From assembly GCF_023898315.1 (NCBI RefSeq), contig NC_064614.1:499302109-499366108 (forward strand): 64,000 nt of DNA. Reading direction: 5' to 3'. The notes beneath the pieces are model-generated. The model saw only the letters and a program-made list of their open reading frames with translations, did no database searches and was not told the DNA's origin. Every line of letters begins with the position of its first letter. Position 1 is the first letter of the stretch. Source of the stretch: Schistocerca nitens. Taxonomy: Eukaryota > Arthropoda > Insecta > Orthoptera > Acrididae. A program made the translations under genes and the position numbers. Of the stretch, positions 41,100 through 51,039 are shown piece by piece.

Positions 41100-41985
41100 C
41101 AAAAAAATCGACACACCAAGAAAGAATTATCCGAATGTGACGGAAATCGGTAGATGCGATGTACACGACCGACGAACAAATGATTATAATTTCATAAAAA
41201 ATTGGGTGATTTAATCAAGAGAAGAGAGCTTGACAAATTGAGAAAGTCAATAAAGCGTCGGTAGAGTTGCTGGACGTCCTCTTGCGGGATGTCGTGCCAA
41301 ATTCTGTCCAACTGGCGCATTAGATCGTCAAACTGCAAAGTTGGTTGGAGGACCCTGCTCATAATGCTCCAAAGGATCTCGGTTGGGAAGAGATCTGGCA
41401 ACCTAGCTGGCCAAGGTAGGATGGCAAGCGCGAAGACAAGTAGTATAAACATTCACCGTGTAAATGTAAGCCTAATATGGCTTGCCACGGAAGGCAGTAA
41501 AACGGGGAATAGAATATCGTCGAAGTCCTGCTGTTATGTACCCCAAAGGGGTCCTGCCATAAAATGAAGTGGCATCCCAGACTCCTGGCTGTCGCGCCAC
41601 ACGGAGGGTGACAATCAGGTTGGTACCCCACCACTGTCCGGGGCATCTCCAGATACGTCTTCGCTGGTCACCTCAGTTCGAAGCGTGAGTCTTCACTGAA
41701 GACAATTTCACTCTGCCGGTCAGATTCCATATCGACGACACGCCATCCTTACAGCACAGCGGTACGCTGAGGATATTCTACGGCCCGTTTTGTTGCCTTT
41801 CAGGGCAAGCCGTTGTGCGCTTACATTTCAGCAAGATAATGCCTGCCCGCACACGGCGAGAGAGTTTCTACTGCTTTTCTTCGTGATTACCAAACCTTAC
41901 CTTGGCCAGCAAGGGCGCCGGATCTCACCGCAATTGAGAACATTTGGAGCATCACATCTATCGATTTCCGCTCCATCGGATAATA
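41100..41985. pseudogene. Tc1-like element with an internal inversion
   Basis: The left part (41192-41452, minus strand) encodes the end of a transposase: ILPWPARLPDLFPTEILWS with the Glu, then IWHDIPQEDVQQLY. From about 41760 to 41985 the plus strand encodes ALTFQQDNACPHTARE with the second Asp, and after a shift LPWPARAPDLTAIENIWS. The same catalytic segment thus occurs in both orientations. The left end CACTCTAAGACAAAAAAATC looks like a terminal repeat. Confidence 0.75.
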
Positions 41986-42013
41986 CTTCTGTGGTGCGTC
42001 GTTTTTTCGTCTT

Positions 42014-42298
42014 ACAAGGGGAGGCCGCCAATTGTGAAATTCAGATTCGATTCATACTGCGCATAATAAAAGCTCATGGCCAGAGGTGTAATGTGGCAAA
42101 GCACCAAGATGCACTTCTCAGCCGTTGTCGAGAAAATCGACAGTTAAAAGAAACCGTTTCGGTGAAATACTCTCTACGATTATTAAATTTCTACAGCGTC
42201 GCGGCGCAGCGGTGAGCGCTCGGGTTCGTAATCCGAAGGTCGCCGGATCGAATCTCGCGCCATGCAACTTTTTTTTTAGTATTTGTTTTTTTTTGTAA

Positions 42299-42302
<4 letters not shown>
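42014..42302 (+). repeat. Left arm of a large near-identical inverted repeat
   Basis: Begins ACAAGGGGAGGCCGCC and ends in T-rich sequence next to (TA)n. It is nearly identical to the reverse complement of 43264-43550, differing at only around ten positions by eye. It contains a tRNA-like segment at about 42196-42265. Confidence 0.92.
42196..42265 (+). other. tRNA-Thr(CGT)-like segment
   Basis: A D-arm-like GCGCAGCGGTGAGCGC, an anticodon arm TCGGG-TTCGTAA-TCCGA with anticodon CGT, and a B box-like GGATCGAATCT are in tRNA order. The acceptor strands do not pair and the T stem has a mismatch, so it is a tRNA-derived repeat rather than a working gene. A second copy is in the other arm at about 43303-43371. 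Confidence 0.6.

Positions 42303-42347
<45 letters not shown>
42303..42347. repeat. (TA)n microsatellite beside the left arm
   Basis: Pure TA run directly after the T-rich end of the arm. Confidence 0.97.
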
Positions 42348-42353
<6 letters not shown>

Positions 42354-42899
42354 AATGAATTGCTTATGCATGATGGTGAAGGCGGATCGCTCTCTAATTG
42401 TACCGCCTCCATTTTTCCGTCTTTTTAACAGGGTGTACCAAAGCTCTCCCGTCCGCACAGATTTTCGACGATGTTATAAGTTGCGCTAGTGACCGCATCT
42501 ACCTTCTTTCGAAGTTAGCAGGCAACTACGCTGTTATGCGGCGGCTCGTTTCGACCCATTCAACATCTGTCCTTCAAGTGTATCGAGCGAGTAACGGAGT
42601 TAATATTTCATACCTGCCACAGCAAATTTGTGTTCGTGGGGTCTCTATTCTAATTCGAACGTTTGACTTACGCTATACGTATTCGTTTCGGAATATCGTT
42701 TCTACGTCTTCCGTTAACTATACGTGTTAACATTATGAAGACAATTAATAACATTTGTGAAATACAACTTTGTTTGCGGAAGACATAATGATGTTCGAAG
42801 TCGCCAGTTATTCCACGACAAACGACTTTCAACAACTTCTTATATGCATAATTGTGGCAACTGATTGCCGGGAATTATATATATATATAAAAAAAAACT
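42348..42899. other. Loop of the inverted repeat, unassigned
   Basis: No gene or repeat was recognised apart from a short TA run at about 42875-42889. Confidence 0.5.
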
Positions 42900-43213
42900 A
42901 ACTCCGTCTACAGGCCGCAAGCGACCCATCGGGACCATCCGACCGCCGTATCATCCTCAGGTGAGGATGCGGATAGGAGGGGCATGGGGTCAGCACACCG
43001 CTCTCCCGGTCGTTATGACGGTTTTCTTTGACCGGAGCCGCTACTATTCGGTCGAGTAGCTCCTCAATTGGCATCACGAGGCTGAGTGCACCCCGAAAAA
43101 TGGCAACAGCACGTGGCGGCGGGATGGTGACCCATCCAAGCGCCGGCCACGCCCGACAGCGCTTAACTTCGGTGATCTCACGGGAACCGGTGTATCCACT
43201 GTGGCAAGGCCGT

Positions 43214-43218
<5 letters not shown>
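42900..43218 (-). mobile_element. 5S-rRNA-derived SINE, full length
   Basis: From 43218 on the minus strand: GGCAACGGCCTTGCC, then ACACCGGTTCCCGT, GATCACCGAAGTTAAGC and GCTTGGATGGGTCACC. This follows 5S rRNA from its 5' end through the internal promoter region. The body CTGTTGCCATTTTTCGGGGT onward is not 5S-derived. It ends at about 42900. Confidence 0.9.

Positions 43219-43219
<1 letters not shown>

Positions 43220-43263
<44 letters not shown>
43220..43263. repeat. (TA)n microsatellite beside the right arm
   Basis: TA run between the 5S-SINE start and the right arm. Confidence 0.97.
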
Positions 43264-43266
<3 letters not shown>

Positions 43267-43550
43267 AATTACAAAAAAAAATACTAAAAAAAAAGGTTGC
43301 ATGGCGCGAGATTCGATCCGGCGACCTTCGGATTACGAACCCGAGCGCTTACCGCTGCGCCGCGACGCTGTAGAAATTTAACAATCATAGAGAGTATTTC
43401 ACTGCAACGGTTTCTTTTAACTGTCGATTTTCTCGACAACGGCTGAGAAGTGCATCTTGGTGCTTTGCCACATTACACCTCTGGCCATGAGGTTTTATTA
43501 TGCGCAGTACGAATCGAATCTGAATTTCACAATTGGCGGCCTCCCCTTGT
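43264..43550 (-). repeat. Right arm of the large inverted repeat
   Basis: Reverse complement of 42014-42302, including the tRNA-like segment and the T/A-rich end next to a TA run. The outer end is CCCCTTGT. Confidence 0.92.
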
Positions 43551-43633
43551 TAGAGTGTATGTTGACTTCCTCAGACCGTGAACAAAGTTTTTTTTATGTA
43601 TCTATTACTCAGTCTCAGAAAATTACTTTAAAA

Positions 43634-43962
43634 AAACACTCCGTCTTCAGGCCACAACTGGCCCATCGGGAACATCCGACCGCCGCATCATCTTCAGCTG
43701 AGGATGCGGATAGGAGGGGCGTGTGGTCAGCACACCGCTCTCCCGGTCGTTATGATGGTTTTCTTTGACCGGAGCCGCTACTGTTTGGTCGAGTAGCTCC
43801 GCAATTGACGTCACCAGGCTGAGTGCACCCCGAAAAATGCCAACTGCGCATGGCGGCCCGGACGGTCACCAATTCAAGTGTCGGCCACGCCCGACAGCGC
43901 TCAACTTTGGTGAACTGACGGGAACCGGTGTATCCATTACGGAAAGGCCGTTGCCTAGAAAA
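43634..43962 (-). mobile_element. 5S-rRNA-derived SINE, diverged
   Basis: Direct repeat of 42900-43218, more diverged. On the minus strand it begins GGCAACGGCCTTTCC and carries CACCAAAGTTGAGCGCTGTC where 5S has CACCGAAGTTAAGC. Confidence 0.85.
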
Positions 43963-44090
43963 TTATTAAGGAAACGATGAAATATGCAGGGTTTCCAGAA
44001 TAACCGGCACTCACTCCCGGTCCGGCACAGAGCTTCAATCTGCGAGGAACTTTCGTATGGACGGCTTATTTATTGTAACTTACATTGACA

Positions 44091-44283
44091 AAAAAAATGG
44101 CTCTGAGCACTATGGGACTCAACTGCTGAGGTCATTAGTCCCCTAGAACTTAGAACTAGTTAAACCTAACTAACCTAAGGACATCACAAACATCCATGCC
44201 CGAGGCAGGATTCGAACCTGCGACCGTAGCGGTCTCGCGGTTCCAGACTGCAGTGCCTTTAACCGCACGGCCACTTCGGCCGG
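44091..44283 (-). mobile_element. SINE-1, minus strand, 12-bp TSD
   Basis: CTTACATTGACA flanks at 44079-44090 and 44284-44295. Subfamily a by head (GTTAAAGGCACTGCAG) and tail (AGCAGTTGAGTCCC) in complement. Confidence 0.95.
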
Positions 44284-44299
44284 CTTACATTGACACTTT

Positions 44300-45340
44300 G
44301 CAACTTTTTATCGTGATTAGTACCTTTACGTGAACCTCGCGTTGAAATCTATTCAGGAAAAGAAACACCAATTTTTTCAGAACTGGCGCGTTATAGATCA
44401 TAAATTTCCTAGGTTCTGTGGAGTCGTATCCTGTTGCAAATTCACGAGAAGTCCCTAAGATGGTTTATCGCTTAAAAATTGAAACAGATTTTCTGTTCGA
44501 AGGCAGTTGCACTGCCTCACTCTGCTGTCTTGCATAGCTGTTGCACTAGAAGAAACGTGCCCCAGTTTGCGGGAGCGGTAAATGTTAAATGGCCGCCAGT
44601 ATTTCAAATTGATTTCCGATCCATTATCAGCTTTGTAAGGCTTCAGCAACGTTGGTACTTGAAGGGGGCTGCTGATTTGTTTGGATACTGGCAAACACCA
44701 ATAATAAATCAGAGGTGAGCAAAATGGAATATTAAGCCGAGGGCAGTGTTCGCTGATGTTACAAGGCGACGAACGACTCAAGGAACGTGTGTTGAATCAT
44801 ATCTAATTACACAGGACTGCGAACAAATCGGAGACAGAATGTTACACCGTGAGAAGCAGATGAAGGTGATAGAGGAGAAAATTGTGGTGAACTTAACACG
44901 TAACTGGCGCCACTGGTTTGTCATGTTAGCTCGAGTATGTGAACGAATCGTTCCTTGTAATGGAATGGCGTTATTGTCTTCTGTACAAAATAATGAATAG
45001 CGAAACTGCTTCTGCTAGACGGCGATGGATGCCTACAGCGAGACGCGACCGCGATCGGCGAGGAGGCTGAAGCTACTGGTCTTTCTCAACCTTAAACTGA
45101 ATGGGCCGGATGCGACGACCAGTCCTGTTATGAATTGACTAGTGCGACAATCCGGTAAGTTAAGAAAAAGAGTCATTGCAAACTAGGTGGGAGATCAAGG
45201 TTACCGATGCTGCATACTGAGGCATAGTAGAGGACCACATCCCCTTTTTCTCACACTGTCACCGTTTTGAGTAATTTATTGGCTCCTCTCAAAACGACAG
45301 CAGCTAAAATTTGTTTCCAAATTTCGGTTCTCTGCATGTT
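44300..45340. other. Unassigned non-coding sequence
   Basis: No gene or repeat was recognised; short ORFs at 44455-45000 lack domains. Confidence 0.5.
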
Positions 45341-45349
45341 AGGAATACT

Positions 45350-46815
45350 TAACATGAAGTTTCTTTCTTCTGGGAAGTTTGTTAAAGGTTTAAATCGCGA
45401 CTGAATTTGCAGCATTCAGCATTCTTCTGTAGCACCACATTTTGAAAGCTTCTATTCTCTTCTTGTCCAAACTATTTATCGTCCACGTTTCACTTCCATA
45501 CATGGCTACACTCCATACAAATACTTTCAGAAACGACTTCCTGACACTTAAATATACTCGATGTTAACAAATTTCTCTTCTTCAGAAACACTTTCCTTGC
45601 CATTGCCAGTTTGCATTTTAATATCCTCTCTACTTCGACCATCATCAGTTATTATGCTCCCCAAATAGCAAAACTCCTTTACTACTTTAAGTGTCTCATT
45701 TCCTAATCTAATTCCCTCAGCATCACCCGACTTACTTCGACTTCATTACATTATCCTCGCTTTGCTTTTATTGATGTTGATCTTATCTCCTCCTTTCAAG
45801 ACACTGTCCATTCCGTTCAACTGTTCCTCCAGGTCCTTTGCTGTCTCTGACAGAATTACAATGTCATCGGCGAACATCAAAGTTTTTATTTCTTCTCCAT
45901 GCATTTTAATTCCTACTCCAAATTTTACTTTTGTTTCCTTTACTGTTTGCTAAATATACACATTAAATAACATCGGGGAGAGTATGCAACCCTGTCTTAC
46001 TCCCTTCCCAACCACTGCTTCCCTTTCGTGCCCCTCGACTCTTATAACTGCCATCTGGTTTCTGTACAAATTGTAAATAGCCTTTCGCTCCCTGTATTTT
46101 ACCCCTGCCTTCTTCAGAACTTGAAAGAGAGTATTCCAGTCAACATTGTCAAAAGCTTTCTCTAAGTCTACAAAAGCTAGAAACGTAGGTTTGCCTTTCC
46201 TTAATCTTTCTTCTAAGATAAGTCGTTGGATCAGTATTGCCTCGCGTGTTCCAATATTTGTACGGAATCCAAACTGATCTTCCCCGAGATCGGCTTCTAC
46301 CAGTTTTTCTATTCGTCTGTAAATAATTCGCGTTAGTATTTTGCAGCTGTGGCTTATTAAACTGATAGTTCGGTAATTTTCACATCTATCAACACCTGCT
46401 TTCTTTGGGATTGGGATTATTATATTCTTCTTGAAGTCTGAGGGTATTTCGCCTGTCTCATATATCTTGCTCACCAGATGGTAGAATTTTGTCAGGACTG
46501 GCTCTCCCAAGGCTGTCAGTAGTTCTAATGGAATGTTGTCTCCCGGGTCCTTGTTTCGACTCAGCTCTTTCAGTGCTCTGTCAAACTCCTCACGCAGTAT
46601 CATATCTCCCATACATATCACCTACATTTCCATTTCCATAATATTGTCCTCAAGTACATCGCCCTTGTATAGACCTTCTATACACTCCTTCCACCTTTCT
46701 GCTTTCCCTTCTTTTCTTAGAACTGGGTTTCCATCTGAGCTATTGATATTCATACAAGTGGTTCTCTTTTCTCCAAAGGTCTCTTTAATTTTCCTGTAGG
46801 CAGTATCCATCTTAT
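45350..46815 (-). pseudogene. LINE-gamma reverse transcriptase, 5'-truncated copy
   Basis: Minus strand. The frame 45950-46621 encodes a clean RT core: EFDRALKELSRNKDPG, IIIPIPKKAG, YRTISLISHSCKILTRI, LGEDQFGFR, TFLAFVDLEKAFDNVDW (motif A Asp) and GVRQGCILSPMLFNVY (motif B). A stop follows at 45950. FADDIVILSETAKDLEEQL, with both catalytic Asp, is in another frame at about 45820-45880. Downstream pieces (FCYLG...GRSREDIK and SETWT) are shifted further. Endonuclease part is missing. The group is the endonuclease-RT LINEs often annotated RTE-like in insects; the clade is not certain. Confidence 0.88.
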
Positions 46816-47074
46816 TTCAGATAACTCGAGATAAATTTTGTAGGAAAATTGTGGATACACCGGTAGGTGGTTCATTACTGAAGAGTCCTGAATTTGTCAC
46901 GTGATTGATTACTTATTCATTCGTATTCAACCCTTTCTTTGCATTCGGCCTCGTGCGGCCGCCCACGCTTTTGGCCGGTTCGGAAGATTCGTGATATCTG
47001 GTGTTACAGAGTGTGGGAGCAGGCAGCTTCGGTCTCTTAGAGAAAAGGCCTTCCTGGCGCCTGACTGCGGGTAG

Positions 47075-47285
47075 CCTTGGCGGCTTGCGCCACTTGCGGT
47101 GGCGAGCGCACTCTGGCTAGCGGTGCGCTGCGTGTCGTGTCGCGCCGTGTCGTGGCGTGTGTCCAGCAGCGTGCGCCGCGCCGGCTTCCGCTGGAGCGAC
47201 GGCGGGATGTCGGCAGCGCCCGGCGCTGCGCCAGGGGTCACGCGGCCGCGGCCCGCGCTCCTCTCCCTCCACTTCCTCACACACT
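47075..47285. promoter_or_regulatory. GC-rich, CpG-dense island
   Basis: About 200 bp with many CGTG/GCGC words, followed by a pyrimidine-rich stretch with CTCCCACCA repeats (47285-47350). ORFs on both strands have no domain. Possible promoter or first exon, unproven. Confidence 0.3.
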
Positions 47286-47749
47286 CCTTCTCTCCCACCA
47301 CTTCCTCACCAACTCTTTTTCTCCCACCATGTCTTCACTCACTCCCAGAGCTACGCATTATCCCTGCACCTTACGTCTGCTTTTAGGTTTACATCGCAAA
47401 CCACCTTACCACAATCGTGTACTTCTTCTTCTTTTCCGTTAACGTACGGTGCGTAAAAGGAACGGCTATCGGCAAGCCGCCATCCCATTATTTCTTTAGT
47501 GTATCTGTCTTACGACAAGTTTCAACGGTAGGCTCTCTACCGTGTCCTCTTCCTTCATCTCTCTGTATATTCGTCCTCTTCTAATATCGTCCATCATTTC
47601 AGTCGTCTTCCCATCTCCTCCTCTTATACCGTCCATTTTTCCCTTTATAATTCTTTTTGTTGCAGAGAATTCCTACACAGTACATGACCTAGGCAACATT
47701 TTTTCCTCTTGCTGATCACTTTAAGTAATCTTCTTTCTTCCCCTAATTT

Positions 47750-47820
47750 CTCCGCCCCCGGTAGCTGAGTGGATCCGGCACGGTAGATCAGCGTGTTCGG
47801 TCAGAGGGTTAGCAGCCCTC

Positions 47821-47871
<51 letters not shown>

Positions 47872-48105
47872 GTTAATTGATCAACAACGAACTTAAACGG
47901 ATGTCTTACGACGTCCGCCCCGAGCAGATGCAACGAACGAAAGCGAACAAAATGAGATTAAAAAAAAAGGTGGTCAGCGCGACAGAATGTCAATCCTCAC
48001 GGCTCGGGTTCGATTCCCGGCTGGGTCGGAAATTTTCTCCGCTCAGGGATTGGCTGTTGTATTGTCCTAATCATCATCATTTCATCTCCATCGACGCGCA
48101 ATACT
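47750..48105 (+). mobile_element. Dimeric tRNA-derived SINE
   Basis: The first unit has A-box-like GGTAGCTGAGTGGATCCGG and then AGCAGCCCTCTGT, followed by a 46-nt A run and a middle part (GAGTTAATTGATCAACAACG, GACGTCCGCCCCGAGCAG). The second tRNA-like unit has GTGGTCAGCGCGACAGAATG and B box GGGTTCGATTCCC, ending with ATCATCATCATTTCATC. The second half shares its layout with SINE-3. Confidence 0.8.
47825..47870. repeat. Poly(A) run of about 46 nt
   Basis: Uninterrupted A homopolymer inside the dimeric SINE. Confidence 0.97.
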
Positions 48106-48727
48106 TTCTAAATACTGCCCTTCTTTCTTTTTAACTGTCCATGATTCACTGCTGTACAACACTACTCTCCAAACATAACATCTAGCATATCTTTTCCTCA
48201 GCTCCATTGGAATTTTTATAGCTGTTAGTAACAACCTCACCTTTTCAAATGCTCTTTTTCCCATATACTCTCTTTCTTATTTTTTCTGTATAGCTTGCAC
48301 TCCATGTCATTAAATTTCCCAGTGACAGAAAGAATTTTACTTGTTCTATCTTTTTTCCATCTAAGAAAATGTTAAGTGGCGCTTCCTTCTTGCTTATTCT
48401 CATCACTTTTCTCTTTCCTGTATTTATCTTCACAACATACTCCTCACCTCTTTTTGTAATACTTTTCTACATCTGGTGTTACTCCTCTTCTGATTCCCCT
48501 AGCACTGTTTGATCATCACTATGAAATCATAGTCTTTATCCTTTCTCCTCTATGGCCTTACTTATCAGTTCTTCGCCATATATGTTGATTGCTTTGGTGA
48601 CATTGAGAATCTTTGCCTTACACATTTCCAGTGCTCATCTGTTCCGTCTCCTCATACACTACATCTCCTCCGCAAATTTTCTAGCTTTTCATTCTACTCT
48701 GACATCTTTTAAAATTCTCAATAGTAA

Positions 48728-48911
48728 GCCGGCCGGTGTGGCCGAGCGGTTCTAGGCGCTACAGTCTGGAACCGCGCGACCGCTACGGTCGCAGGTTCGA
48801 CTCCTACCTCGGGCATGGGTGTGTGTGATGTCCTTAGGTTAGATAGGTTCTAGGGGACTGATGACCTCAGCAGTTAAGTCCCATAGTGCTCAGAGCCATT
48901 TGAACCATTTG
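48728..48911 (+). mobile_element. SINE-1 in LINE-gamma, internally deleted
   Basis: Flanks TTCTCAATAGT and ATCTCAATAAT are a slightly decayed TSD. About 16 bp of the middle (TTTAAGTAGTTCTAAG) are missing. A and B boxes present. Confidence 0.92.
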
Positions 48912-49094
48912 AATCTCAATAATATACTCCAGTTGACTGTATCGAATGCCTTCTCCCAGACAATAAAACCAATATACACCTCCTTGTTCATTTCCAGCAT
49001 TCTTTCTCTAGTCTTCCTCAAAAAGCCTGTAGCATATTTTGTTCCTTCCATACGAACTGTAATGTCTCTGACTATCCTACCATCGTCAATTTAA

Positions 49095-49985
49095 GATATT
49101 TATGTAGGAAGAAGTAAAATGGAGCCACACTGTTTTTGGAACACAGGCTCCAGGAATTTTAACAGTAAACATCTAAGAGCTGCATTACGCCTCCCTTTAC
49201 GTGACTACCAGTGGAGTTCGATATAACCTCTGTAACGCTCTCTCGCTTACTTAACAAACCCGTGAAGAAACGCGACTTCATGTGTTTCTCGTATTAATCC
49301 TACCCGGTAAGGGTACCGGACTGGCGACCAGTTGAAGCGATTCCGCCAGTTTCTGGCTGGCTCGTTTCACTGAGATCAATCTCTACCTCTGTTCCTTGAG
49401 GAATTCCCACCTCTCTGAATAGGAAAAGAGTGAGCAAGGCAATAAAAAATAGGAGAAACAAATGCTAGAGATCATTAAGTAAGACTTTCCTCATGCCACA
49501 TTCAGACTGTTATTTAGTTGCATCTCCCGTGCGCAGTTCTTATAACTCGCTCTAAAAGGAGTTTTCTTCTCATAACTAGATGCCCGCTTTCGGCTTTACA
49601 CTAGCCCCGGGGTTAACCCACGGCTGGCGACCTTCTTTGAAAGTAAAAGGGGTTCGTCTCGCTCAGGACAGGGAGATGGTTGGCGGGGAAAGTGGAGGGG
49701 GGGGGGGTGGACCGAAATGTATTCCTCCCACACACTGTGCAGAGAACACAGGCCAGTATCTCTGGCATGCGCCATTTTCAAAGGTGCTCATTTCACAACC
49801 GGCGGATTGTTTCCCTTTCAGTATCAGTGTTGAGTGAGGTGGCACGGGAAACAAAGACATTATCCAGGTGTCTAGCAGACCGACGCTAAAAAGTCGCGAG
49901 GCAAACGTTCTAGGTCACTCAGGATGGTTGTTCCCAGACATTTTACGATTGTTTCTGTTTCCAGTTGTTACAGTTAACAGTAATT
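49095..49985. other. Unassigned sequence
   Basis: Contains a G-run at about 49696-49706. Overlapping ORFs at 49580-49889 and 49596-49860 have no domain. Nothing was recognised. Confidence 0.45.
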
Positions 49986-49989
49986 TATC

Positions 49990-50480
49990 GCCTATAGTAT
50001 AATCGAACAGAAAGTGACCTTTCCACCTATTTACAAGCAATATATTTACGATCAATTGAAAGTCTCTGCATCAGCTGTCGATGCTCTGCAGGTGTTCCTG
50101 TAGTTTGCTACCGTTTTTTATCATGTTAGAACTTTGCAGTAGACAACAGCATCGTACACGAAAAATTTCATGGACGTTGTGACGTTACGCACTCGACCAG
50201 ATGATCTGCGGAACTGTATGGAAAGCCTTCCGAAAGTCAAAGAACGCAGCGTCAACCTTCACGCCGCTCCCTATGGTTTTCTGGATATCGTGGACGAATA
50301 GAGCGAGCTGAGTTTCGTATCGTCTCTGTTTGAGAAAAGGATATAGGCTCCTGCAGAGAATATTTTCTTTTTCCGAAAACGTCATTATACTTGAGCAGAA
50401 AATTTGTTCTATAATTCCTCAGCATACCGATGTCAGTGGTACAGACCAGTAATTATGTACATGTTTCCGACGGCCTTTCT
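49990..50480 (-). pseudogene. LINE-alpha-related RT fragment
   Basis: The minus-strand frame 50185-50385 reads RRYETQLALFVHDIQK, like CETQLTLFVHETQKIL at 32 kb, and AAFFDFRKAFHTVPQ. The latter is RT motif A with the second Asp of the pattern replaced by His (family KAFDTV). The flanking parts are decayed. Confidence 0.75.
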
Positions 50481-50582
50481 TGGAAAAGACAATGACCTCA
50501 GCTTGGTATTTTTAATTGCTCCAGCGAACTAACCAGTTTCCTTCGCGTAATCTGTATAATACTGCATTTGGTCGTTTACCAA

Positions 50583-50745
50583 TTCATGTTAGTCAACATA
50601 CAGCAACTACTATGATTCAAAATGGGATTTGATTAATAGGGTAGAATTGAATACCTCGGAATGGTGTTTTGTTACAAAATCGTAAAATTATTAAGATTGT
50701 AATTGATAGAAAAAGTGCAATAACACCTGATATAGCAGCAGATCC
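50583..50745 (-). pseudogene. CYTB: Short NUMT of mitochondrial CYTB (3' part)
   Basis: On the minus strand with the invertebrate mitochondrial code the DNA reads [13 protein letters not shown], then [17 protein letters not shown] and CWLTWI. The FRGxQFYPxNQ block near the cytochrome b C-terminus is diagnostic. TGA codons read as Trp and local AT-richness fit mtDNA. It does not belong to the 55.5-60 kb copy, which lacks CYTB, so it is a separate insertion. The right boundary near 50745 is approximate. Confidence 0.78.
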
Positions 50746-51035
50746 AAATGACTTCCCTCTGTTAAATGATTTTAACCGATTTTCTATACTGCGACTACTT
50801 ATCTCAATATATGCAGTTTCGACATTCGTGCAGTGATCATCCGTATAGCAAGCAGAAATCTACTAATACCAGCATTGTTAGCCTTTGTTTCGACCAGAAC
50901 TGAGGTGAAATCTTCCTATACGTCGGTCAGCGGCCCGATGATGGCGTAGTAAATCGCTGAAACTAGTTGCCAAATAAAATAATTTTGGAAACTACACGGC
51001 TGAAGGGTGTTTAATTTGACATCCTGTATCTAGCA
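50746..51035. other. Unassigned sequence
   Basis: No recognisable feature between the CYTB NUMT and the Tc1 relic. Confidence 0.5.
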
Positions 51036-51039
51036 GCCG

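Larger units (their letters stand above)
47480..49090 (-). pseudogene. LINE-gamma-like copy, split by two SINEs
   Basis: Minus-strand pieces: MKINTGKRKVMRISKK (48390-48433), LDGKKIEQVKFF, then IPMELRKRYARCYVWRVVLY with SSESWTVKK (about 48110-48210). Near 48920-49000, KTRERMLEMNKEVYIGFIVWEKAFDTV corresponds to motif A in pieces of separate frames. The dimeric SINE at 47750 and SINE-1 at 48728 interrupt it. Related to, but distinct from, the copy at 45350. Confidence 0.75.

Noticed and set aside
42196..42265. Functional tRNA-Thr gene
   Set aside because: Anticodon arm is good, but the acceptor strands do not pair and the T stem has a mismatch; a second copy sits in an inverted repeat, so it is a tRNA-derived repeat.
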